A DNA stretch of 6,426 bases, from NCBI GenBank assembly GCA_026399445.1, contig JAPLRA010000357.1:1-6426 (forward strand), given 5' to 3'. The notes under the pieces were generated by a model that saw nothing but the letters and a program-made list of their open reading frames with translations, did not search any database and had not been told where the DNA came from. This document shows positions 1 to 5,164 of this stretch, piece after piece. The position numbers were made by a program, and so were the translations under genes. The stretch is from Sulfuritalea sp. GTDB taxonomy: Bacteria > Pseudomonadota > Gammaproteobacteria > Burkholderiales > Rhodocyclaceae. Position 1 is the first letter of the stretch. Each line of letters begins with the position of its first letter.

Positions 1-572
1 GACCTTCGAGGTGGGCGAGTTCCCCAACACCGAAACGGTGCATTTCCCGAAATCCTGCCTGCATTGCGAAGACCCGCCCTGCGTGCCGGTGTGCCCGACC
101 GGGGCGTCTTACAAGCGCAAGGAAGATGGCATCGTCCTCGTCAATTACGACAAGTGCATCGGCTGCAAGTACTGTTCCTGGGCCTGCCCGTACGGCGCGC
201 GCGAACTGGACGAACAACAGCAGGTGATGAAGAAATGCACCTTGTGTGTCGATCGCATCTACGACATGTCGATGGTTGAAGCCGACCGCAAGCCGTCCTG
301 CGTCAAGGCTTGCCCGACCTCGGCGCGGCTGTTCGGCGATGTCCATGATCCCGAGTCGGCGGTGTCGATCGCCATTCGCGAGAGCGGCGGCTATGCACTG
401 ATGCCGGAGGTGGGGCACGCACCCGGCCAACCCTTACCTGCCGCGACGCAAGACGCGCATCAAGATTCACGTGGACGAACTCGAGCGCGCCGACAATCCG
501 CTCAAGGTCGATCGCCAGTTGCCCAAGCCGGCCATGAACGAGCCGACCCTCGACGACGTCACTACCTGGTAG
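1..572 (+). CDS. soeB: Iron-sulfur subunit of a DmsB/SoeB-type oxidoreductase (5' truncated, apparent frameshift)
   Basis: This is the electron-transfer subunit that would pass electrons from a molybdopterin catalytic subunit (SoeA, expected upstream, outside the window) through a chain of [4Fe-4S] clusters to the membrane anchor encoded next. The frame enters at base 2. Three ferredoxin-type cysteine groups are visible: C-x2-C-x4-C-x3-CP (bases 56-94), C-x2-C-x2-C-x3-CP (155-187) and C-x2-C (236-247) followed by C-x3-CP (299-313). That makes 12 cysteines; the usual fourth group at the N terminus lies off the left edge. After MPE (401-409) the frame goes off: one extra G at about 410 would have to be skipped to continue as WGTHPANPYLP and end at TAG 570-572 (53 residues, last residues DDVTTW). 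Unshifted, translation runs to 607 through Arg-rich residues unlike the family and overlaps soeC. The SoeB assignment rests on the DmsC-type partner and the tusA/dsrE2 context; a DMSO or polysulfide reductase subunit is the alternative. Confidence 0.8.
407..416 (+). other. Apparent +1 frameshift site in soeB
   Basis: Codons ATG CCG GAG (401-409) are in the upstream frame and TGG GGC ACG (411-419) are in the downstream frame, leaving a single unpaired G at 410 inside the G-rich run GAGGTGGGG. Both flanking frames look family-like: ferredoxin motifs before, a hydrophilic PANPYLPRR...VTTW tail after. No stop codon or known programmed +1 slippery motif sits at the junction, so a sequencing/assembly error or a real mutation is more likely than recoding. 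Confidence 0.75.
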
Positions 573-585
573 GCGAAACCAAAAA

Positions 586-1563
586 ATGCATCCGGCTTTC
601 TCCGTAATATTCCTGACCACCCTGATCGGCGCCGCGCAAGGGCTGTTTCTTGCGCTGTTCACCGCGCAGTCCTATGCCGCGTTCAAGTTGCTGCCGCAGC
701 CCGACGCCCACGCTTTTTACGGCCAGGGCAGCCTGCTGGCGCTGGTGCTGCTGATCGCCGGTCTGGTGGCTTCCTTCTTTCATCTGGGTCGCCCCGAGCG
801 GGCCTGGCGTTCCGCCGCCATGTGGCGCACGTCGTGGCTGTCACGCGAAGTGATCGTGCTGCCGGCCTTCATGGGCGTGGTTTTTCTGTATGGCCTGGCC
901 CATTGGCTCGAGTGGCATCCGGTCTTGATGACCCTGCCCGGAGGGCTGCCCGTCGATCCCACTGCCATTCTCGGCGTGGCCGGCACCCTGCTCGCGTTCG
1001 CCCTGTTCATCTGCACCGGGATGATCTATGCCTGCCTGAAGTTTCTCGCCGAATGGCATTCGCCGCTGACGGTCATCAATTACATCCTGCTCGGCGGCGC
1101 TTCCGGCTTCACGCTGGCCGCTGCGTTTGCCGCGGCGACGGCGCCCGAGCTGGTCAGCTTCCTCGCCGGTTGGGCCGCGATCATCACCGTGCTCGGGCTG
1201 ATCGGCCGCGTTGCTTCGCTCTACCGCAATGCGCGGCTCAAGCCCAAATCGACGCTGCAGACCGCCATCGGCATCAAGCATCCGCGGATCGCGCAAAAGA
1301 CCCAGGGCTTCATGGGCGGCAGCTTCAACACCCGCGAGTTCTTCCACGGCCAGCCGGTCGCGGTGCTGCGCGGGGTGAAGTGGTTTTTCCTGATCGCGGT
1401 GTTTCCCGTGCCACTGCTGTTGCTGCTGCCTGGCATGCACGGCAGCATGGCCCTGCTGTTGGGCGCCTTTATTGTGCAGTACGCGGGCCTGCTGGCTGAG
1501 CGCTGGTTCTTCTTCGCGCAGGCCAATCATCCGCAAAATTTGTATTATCAATGCATCAGTTAA
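586..1563 (+). CDS. soeC: DmsC/SoeC-family membrane anchor, sulfite dehydrogenase subunit
   Basis: This integral membrane subunit of 325 residues would anchor the SoeAB-type catalytic dimer to the cytoplasmic membrane and hand electrons to quinone. About eight hydrophobic helices are visible (roughly residues 5-33, 46-66, 88-108, 127-150, 162-188, 190-208, 263-282 and 286-306), the number expected of the DmsC family. The family hallmark HLGRP (66-70), followed by RTSWLSRE (81-88), is present. H66 corresponds to the region where E. coli DmsC uses a histidine for menaquinol binding. The start ATG lies 13 bp after the restored soeB stop, with only a weak AGGCGA ribosome-binding match (571-576), which suggests translational coupling. 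In the uncorrected soeB frame, translation would instead overrun this start by 22 bp. SoeC is favoured over DmsC because of the sulfur-oxidation neighbours; the reaction itself is not proven by this subunit. Confidence 0.85.
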   Translation: MHPAFSVIFLTTLIGAAQGLFLALFTAQSYAAFKLLPQPDAHAFYGQGSLLALVLLIAGLVASFFHLGRPERAWRSAAMWRTSWLSREVIVLPAFMGVVFLYGLAHWLEWHPVLMTLPGGLPVDPTAILGVAGTLLAFALFICTGMIYACLKFLAEWHSPLTVINYILLGGASGFTLAAAFAAATAPELVSFLAGWAAIITVLGLIGRVASLYRNARLKPKSTLQTAIGIKHPRIAQKTQGFMGGSFNTREFFHGQPVAVLRGVKWFFLIAVFPVPLLLLLPGMHGSMALLLGAFIVQYAGLLAERWFFFAQANHPQNLYYQCIS

Positions 1564-1569
1564 ACCCTG

Positions 1570-1598
1570 TTGTTGCTCAGGGGCTTTAGATATATTAT
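1570..1598 (+). promoter_or_regulatory. Candidate sigma-70 promoter for tusA
   Basis: TTGTTG (1570-1575) and TATTAT (1593-1598, five of six matches to the -10 consensus) are separated by 17 bp. They lie in an AT-rich stretch between soeC and tusA that contrasts with the GC-rich surroundings. The -35 match is weak (three of six). The predicted start near 1605 would leave a leader of about 50 nt. tusA may also be reached by read-through from soeC, since no convincing terminator separates them. Confidence 0.4.
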
Positions 1599-1655
1599 CG
1601 AACGCTAAATTGACAAAACCGCATCACCATTACAAGTCACGAGAGAGGAAACAAC

Positions 1656-1883
1656 ATGAATTTCGATAAGGAACTCGATGCCCGCGGCCTCAACTGCCCG
1701 CTGCCCATTCTCCGCGCCAAGAAGTCGCTGGCCGAACTTGAGTCAGGCCAGGTGTTGCGGATCATCGCCACCGACCCCGGCTCGGTGAAGGACTTCGCCG
1801 CGTTTGCCAAGCAGACGGGCAATGAGCTGCTTGCCAGCGCGCAAAAAGACAAGGAATTCGAATTCTTCATGAAGCGCAAGTAA
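1656..1883 (+). CDS. tusA: TusA-family sulfurtransferase / sulfur carrier
   Basis: This small cytoplasmic sulfur carrier of 75 residues has the usual length of the family. The signature LNCPLPIL is at residues 12-19, with the persulfide-carrying cysteine at C14 and the CPxP motif at 14-17. The phrase ATDPGSVKDF (38-47) is also typical of the fold. C14 is the only cysteine. The start ATG is preceded by GAGAGGAA (1643-1650) at good spacing. In E. coli TusA serves thiouridine synthesis; in sulfur oxidizers TusA passes sulfane sulfur toward DsrEFH/DsrC or sHdr systems. Its position between soeBC and dsrE2 favours the dissimilatory role, as inference. It sits 92 bp downstream of soeC, has its own candidate promoter and is followed within 16 bp by a strong terminator, so it can be made as a short separate transcript. 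Confidence 0.93.
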   Translation: MNFDKELDARGLNCPLPILRAKKSLAELESGQVLRIIATDPGSVKDFAAFAKQTGNELLASAQKDKEFEFFMKRK

Positions 1884-1898
1884 GTCGCTACGCCCCAT

Positions 1899-1931
1899 AA
1901 AACGGTCTGCCTGCGGGTGGGCCGTTTTTTT
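1899..1931 (+). terminator. Rho-independent terminator after tusA
   Basis: The left arm starts at 1899 with AAAACGG and continues to 1911. The right arm runs from 1916 to 1928. The stem is 13 bp including three G-U pairs, with loop TGCG (1912-1915). It is followed directly by a T tract (T 1925-1931, partly inside the stem). It begins 15 bp after the tusA stop and separates tusA from dsrE2. Confidence 0.9.
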
Positions 1932-2035
1932 GCCGGCCCGCGAAGCGGAATCCCCGGTATGCAGAGCACTGGTGCGCCACTTGTGTGCGCGATGCGTAGA
2001 GTCGGCAGGCTCAAACAGCGGCCGTATCATCCTTC

Positions 2036-2100
2036 GATATAGGGGTATAGAAATAATCGACTGGTTGCTGCACTGCGATTTGTTTAATCATCAAACTTGT
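2036..2100 (+). promoter_or_regulatory. AT-rich probable promoter region of the dsrE2-fadL unit
   Basis: The 195-bp gap between the tusA terminator and dsrE2 contains no gene I can support. Its right half is clearly AT-rich compared with the flanks and holds -10-like hexamers, TTTAAT at 2083-2088 and AATAAT at 2052-2057 (five of six matches each). No good -35 box lies at proper spacing for either, so the exact promoter is not resolved. It may be activator-dependent. The left half (1932-2010) is GC-rich and shows only a small 4-bp hairpin, CCGC-GAA-GCGG (1938-1948). Confidence 0.35.
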
Positions 2101-2115
2101 TGGTCATTTTGACCA
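2101..2115 (+). promoter_or_regulatory. Perfect inverted repeat abutting the dsrE2 ribosome-binding site
   Basis: TGGTCA (2101-2106) and TGACCA (2110-2115) are exact inverted copies separated by TTT. The last base of the right arm is the first A of the Shine-Dalgarno AGGAGA (2115-2120). In DNA it could be an operator for a dimeric regulator; in RNA it would form a short hairpin next to the ribosome-binding site. Half-sites of the TGGT/ACCA type are used by some GntR-family regulators, but the spacing here is wider than in FadR or PdhR sites, so no regulator is named. Confidence 0.4.
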
Positions 2116-2126
2116 GGAGAACCTGT

Positions 2127-2741
2127 ATGGGCGCCACCCCCGAAATTGCCAATATCGACGAGCTCGTCAATCGACGAATTGAAGAGTTGCTGCCGCAGAA
2201 GCTTGAAGAAGCCCTGCGCCAGCGCGAGGAATCGAAGCCGGGATCAATGGCTATCATCGCCACGCGCGGCACGCTGGACTGGGCTTACCCGCCTTTCATT
2301 CTTGCGTCCACGGCCGCCGCGCTGGGCTGGGATGTGCAGATCTTCTTCACCTTCTACGGGCTGAACCTGCTGAAGAAGGATGTCTCCGACCTCAAGGTGA
2401 GCCCGCTCGGCAACCCCGGCATGCCGATGAAAATGCCGTTCGGCCCGGAGTGGTTCAAGGGCATCAACTGGAACATCCCCAACATCGTCCAGGCCGGCGT
2501 GCCGGGCTTCGAGACCGTCGCCACGATGCTGATGCAGCAGACCATCAAGAACAACGGCGTCGCCACGATTGAAGAACTGCGCGGATTGTCGCTGGAAGCG
2601 GACGTCAAGTTCGTCGCCTGCCAGATGACGGTCGACCTGTTCGGTTTCAGCCACGACGACTTCATTCCCGGCCTCGACTTTGCCGGTGCGGCAACCTTCC
2701 TGCCTGTTGCGCGGAATGCCGATGTTTCGCTGTTCATGTAA
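2127..2741 (+). CDS. dsrE2: DsrE2 (DsrE/DsrF/DsrH-like family) sulfurtransferase
   Basis: This 204-residue member of the DsrE-like family is thought to carry or transfer persulfide sulfur together with TusA. Residues 9-36 form a charged, probably helical N-terminal extension. The DsrE-like core starts at MAIIATRGTLDWAYPPF (41-57) and continues through a hydrophobic stretch to FFTFYGLNLL (73-82), then SPLGNPGMPMKMP (92-104). The segment VACQMTVDLFGF (163-174) holds the only cysteine, C165, the likely sulfur-binding residue. The start ATG at 2127 is chosen because AGGAGA (2115-2120) lies 6 bp upstream; a TTG 30 bp earlier has no such site. In sulfur oxidizers dsrE2 genes are commonly linked to tusA, as here, though a terminator lies between the two. 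The gap to the next gene is 41 bp with no terminator, so dsrE2 and the FadL-type gene are probably co-transcribed. Confidence 0.88.
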   Translation: MGATPEIANIDELVNRRIEELLPQKLEEALRQREESKPGSMAIIATRGTLDWAYPPFILASTAAALGWDVQIFFTFYGLNLLKKDVSDLKVSPLGNPGMPMKMPFGPEWFKGINWNIPNIVQAGVPGFETVATMLMQQTIKNNGVATIEELRGLSLEADVKFVACQMTVDLFGFSHDDFIPGLDFAGAATFLPVARNADVSLFM

Positions 2742-2782
2742 TTCCGTTCAAAACTACACATTCAAACCTGCAGGGAGATGAA

Positions 2783-4081
2783 ATGATGAAAATGAAAAAA
2801 ATCGCAGCACTTCTGGCTATCGCCGCCGCATCCGGTTCGGCTTTCGCCACCAACGGCTACTTTTCGCACGGCTACGGCATCAAGGCCAAGAGCATGGGCG
2901 GCGTCGGCATTGCCCTGCCGCAAGACTCGCTGGCCGCCGCGTCGAACCCCGCCGGTATGGCGATGGTCGGTGATCGCATGGATTTCGGTGTGGACTTGTT
3001 TTCTCCGATCCGAACGGCGACGTGGACGGCCACCAATGGTGCGTATAGCAGACCCCTTGAGGATTACAAGAGTGGCAGGAACCTGTTTGCCGTGCCGGAG
3101 TTTGGTTACAACAAGATGCTCGGCTGGGACATGGCGGTCGGTATCAACGTTTATGGCAACGGCGGCATGAATACCGATTACGGCAAAATCGTGATTTCCG
3201 GAGCGACGACCAATACTTACAGCAATCTGGAACAAATGTTCATCGCGCCGACATTTGCATGGAAAATCAACAAGGATCACTCCATCGGTGTCAGCCTGAA
3301 TCTGGTATTCCAGAACTTTGAAGCCCGTGGCTTGGAGTCGTTTGATGTGGCTACACAAACCTCGGCCGTAGGCAGCGTTACGAATCGCGGGAAAGACACG
3401 TCTCGAGGCCTCGGACTGAAACTCGGCTGGACGGGACAGATTTCACCTGCGGTCACGCTGGGCGCAACCTATCAGGCCAAGACCAAGATGTCCAAGTTCG
3501 ACAAGTACAAAGGACTCTTTGCCCAGCAGGGAAAGTTTGACATTCCTGAGACCTACGGCTTTGGTATTGCTTACAAGGCCAATGACAAACTCACTGTAGC
3601 GGCCGATGTGGTCCAGATCAATTATGGTGCAGTCAAGTCTATCGCTGACAACGGCGATAAGTTCCCGGGCGTGGCTGGCACCCTCTTGGGCTCCGAGAAT
3701 GGGTCTGGTTTTGGCTGGGGCAATCAAACAGTGTACAAGTTGGGCATGAGCTATCAATACGCTCCAAATCTGATGCTGCGCGCAGGTTACAACCACGCCA
3801 AGACGCCGCTGAGCTCGACCCAAACTTTCTTCAATATTCTGGCGCCGGCCACCGTTGAAGATCACCTGACCCTGGGCGCAACTTGGGCGCTGGCCGACAA
3901 GTCTGAACTGACCTTGTCTTACATGCATGCCTTCGAAAAGAAGGTTACGGGTGTTTTTACCGGTAATGGCGGGTGCGTACTTGCATTCGGTTGCGGTGGA
4001 GCGGTTGCGGTGAATGGCCACCCTGTCGACCTCAAGATGCATCAGAACGCACTCGGCATCGCTTACGGCATGAAGTTCTGA
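2783..4081 (+). CDS. OmpP1/FadL-family outer-membrane transporter
   Basis: This is a beta-barrel channel of 432 residues for hydrophobic substrates across the outer membrane, a normal length for FadL proteins. A signal peptide is clear: KMKK, a hydrophobic core (residues 7-17), and cleavage after SAFA (22). The mature N terminus TNGYFSHGYG, the run KSMGGVGIA (36-44) and the NPAG motif (55-58) are FadL hatch features. The rest shows alternating aromatic/small-residue strands and ends in phenylalanine (YGMKF), the outer-membrane insertion signal. Two ATGs are adjacent (2783, 2786); both are served by AGGGAG (2772-2777). The only two cysteines, C398 and C404, lie in the predicted last outer loop. 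Central parts are about 47-48% GC by hand count, well below the neighbours. Classical FadL imports long-chain fatty acids; linkage to dsrE2 and soe genes suggests another hydrophobic, possibly sulfur-related, substrate (inference). Confidence 0.9.
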   Translation: MMKMKKIAALLAIAAASGSAFATNGYFSHGYGIKAKSMGGVGIALPQDSLAAASNPAGMAMVGDRMDFGVDLFSPIRTATWTATNGAYSRPLEDYKSGRNLFAVPEFGYNKMLGWDMAVGINVYGNGGMNTDYGKIVISGATTNTYSNLEQMFIAPTFAWKINKDHSIGVSLNLVFQNFEARGLESFDVATQTSAVGSVTNRGKDTSRGLGLKLGWTGQISPAVTLGATYQAKTKMSKFDKYKGLFAQQGKFDIPETYGFGIAYKANDKLTVAADVVQINYGAVKSIADNGDKFPGVAGTLLGSENGSGFGWGNQTVYKLGMSYQYAPNLMLRAGYNHAKTPLSSTQTFFNILAPATVEDHLTLGATWALADKSELTLSYMHAFEKKVTGVFTGNGGCVLAFGCGGAVAVNGHPVDLKMHQNALGIAYGMKF

Positions 4082-4098
4082 TCGGCTGATCCAGCCGA
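4082..4098. repeat. Small perfect inverted repeat after the FadL-type gene
   Basis: TCGGCTG (4082-4088) and CAGCCGA (4092-4098) flank ATC, starting directly after the stop codon. It has no T tract. It could protect the 3' end of the message or support the larger terminator 18 bp further on; it could also be chance. Confidence 0.35.
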
Positions 4099-4116
4099 AT
4101 GCTGTAGTTCAACGAA

Positions 4117-4153
4117 AAGGGCTGAAAGCGGCGACGCTTTCAGCCCTTGTTTT
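4117..4153 (+). terminator. Rho-independent terminator after the dsrE2-fadL unit
   Basis: AAGGGCTGAAAGCG (4117-4130) and its exact complement (4135-4148) form a perfect 14-bp stem with loop GCGA, followed by GTTTT (4149-4153). It ends the dsrE2-fadL transcript and lies 43 bp before the next start codon, so the following gene probably needs its own promoter or relies on read-through. Confidence 0.88.
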
Positions 4154-4195
4154 CTCCAAATTCAAAAAACGTAGATTGGCCCGAGGGGGAGAGAT

Positions 4196-5107
4196 ATGTC
4201 CAAAATTTGTAAATTCGTGAGTTTGCTGGTCCTGACGTTGAGCGCCACAGTGGCCTTTGCACAGGATGCCGTGATGAAGCCCTTCGTGCTGGCATCGAAA
4301 GGGGCGGGCGATGTGACGCAGAAAGTCGAAGCTACCAAGGCTGCGCTGACCAAGGCGGGCTTTACCGTGGCCGGCAGCTATTCGCCGTACGCGAACACGA
4401 CCGTCATCGGTGTGACCAACGATGAACTGCGCAGCACCGCCGCGAAGTCGGAACACGGCGGCTATGGCGCGGCGATGCGTGTGGCGGTGGTCAAGGCCGG
4501 CAACGACGTGCAGGTTTCCTACACCAACCCGCCCTATTGGGCCAGCGTTTACCGCATGAGCGGCGATCTCAAGGACACGGCGGCGAAGCTGCAGGCGGCG
4601 CTGGGCAAGGTCGAGGAATTCGGCGCCAACGGCATGACCGCGGCGCAGGCGCGCAAGTACCACTACGCTTTCGGCATGGAGTACTTCAACGAGGACAACA
4701 CCTTCGTCAGTTATGGCAGTCATGAAGAAGCCGTCAAGGCGGTGGAGGCAGGCCTGGCAGCTGGCAAGAACGGCGTGACCAAGGTCTATCGCGTCGATGT
4801 CGCCGGCAAGAAGGAAGTGCTGTTCGGCGTGGCGATGAAGGGCACCGGCGACAACAAGATCATGGACGACGCCTACATCATGACCGAGATCGACTTCAAG
4901 GATGTGAAGTCTGCAGCGCACCTGCCCTACGACATCCTCGTTTCGGACAACAAGGTATTCGCCCAGTACGCCCGCTTCCGCATCGCCGTCAGCTTCCCCG
5001 ATTTGTCGATGATGGGCGCCAACAGCTTCATGAACATCATGAAGTCGCCCGAAGCGATTCGCGAGGCGCTGGCGCTGACGGTCGGCGGCACGGAAGACGC
5101 ACGCTGA
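4196..5107 (+). CDS. Exported protein of unknown function, DUF302-like
   Basis: This protein of 303 residues is probably periplasmic. A signal peptide is clear (residues 1-22: MSKICK, hydrophobic core 8-20, cleavage after AFA before QDAV). The mature protein has no cysteine (the only one, C5, is in the signal), so it is neither a lipoprotein nor a thiol sulfur carrier. The first half (about 38-122) resembles the DUF302 pattern: a helix with ALTKAGFTV (50-58), then RVAVVK (95-100) and VQVSYTNPPYW (105-115). The second half (about 176-298) shows a similar order, with HLPYDILV (242-249), FRIAVSFPD (261-269) and a C-terminal helix (284-293), so it may be a diverged duplicate. The start is set by a strong GGGGGAGAG (4185-4193). 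The gene stands alone between two terminators, with no obvious promoter boxes in the short gap upstream. I do not recognise a specific function; association with sulfur genes is by neighbourhood only. Confidence 0.8.
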   Translation: MSKICKFVSLLVLTLSATVAFAQDAVMKPFVLASKGAGDVTQKVEATKAALTKAGFTVAGSYSPYANTTVIGVTNDELRSTAAKSEHGGYGAAMRVAVVKAGNDVQVSYTNPPYWASVYRMSGDLKDTAAKLQAALGKVEEFGANGMTAAQARKYHYAFGMEYFNEDNTFVSYGSHEEAVKAVEAGLAAGKNGVTKVYRVDVAGKKEVLFGVAMKGTGDNKIMDDAYIMTEIDFKDVKSAAHLPYDILVSDNKVFAQYARFRIAVSFPDLSMMGANSFMNIMKSPEAIREALALTVGGTEDAR

Positions 5108-5128
5108 TCAACCCGTCTGCGGTATCAG

Positions 5129-5155
5129 GAAAGCCCGGCCGCGAGCCGGGCTTTC
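5129..5155. terminator. Shared terminator between convergent genes
   Basis: GAAAGCCCGGC (5129-5139) and GCCGGGCTTTC (5145-5155) form a perfect 11-bp stem with loop CGCGA. It lies 21 bp after the stop of the DUF302-like gene and 9 bp beyond the valS stop on the other strand. T-rich bases follow on the plus side (TGTTT); on the minus side the TTT is inside the stem. It probably stops transcription from both directions. Confidence 0.8.
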
Positions 5156-5164
5156 TGTTTGGGC

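Noticed and set aside
401..419. Programmed +1 recoding in soeB
   Set aside because: No stop codon, rare-codon pause or known slippery motif at the junction; an insertion error or mutation is simpler.
822..1499. Second plus-strand frame and a 236-codon minus-strand frame (841-1551) within soeC
   Set aside because: Arg/Ala- and Gln-rich translations typical of shadow frames; soeC has clear family motifs and membrane helices.
1565..1582. Hairpin CCCTG/CAGGG after soeC as a terminator
   Set aside because: Only 5 bp of stem with an 8-nt loop and no T tract behind it.
1610..1638. Perfect -35 hexamer TTGACA (1610-1615) upstream of tusA
   Set aside because: No good -10 at 16-18 bp; the best (TACAAG, 15 bp away) would start the RNA inside the tusA ribosome-binding site. 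The boxes at 1570-1598 fit better.
1931..2007. Possible long-range pairing TGCCGGC (1931-1937) with GTCGGCA (2001-2007) as a structured RNA or tRNA
   Set aside because: Seven pairs with one G-U around a 63-nt loop; no conserved tRNA or riboswitch elements inside, so chance is likely.
3443..4042. Minus-strand open frame inside the FadL-type gene
   Set aside because: Lies wholly within a well-supported beta-barrel gene; no motif or start signal seen.
4109..4921. Long open frame on the minus strand opposite the DUF302-like gene (270 codons)
   Set aside because: It is a mirror of a GC-rich gene, its product has no recognisable motif, and the plus-strand gene has a signal peptide, a strong ribosome-binding site and flanking terminators.
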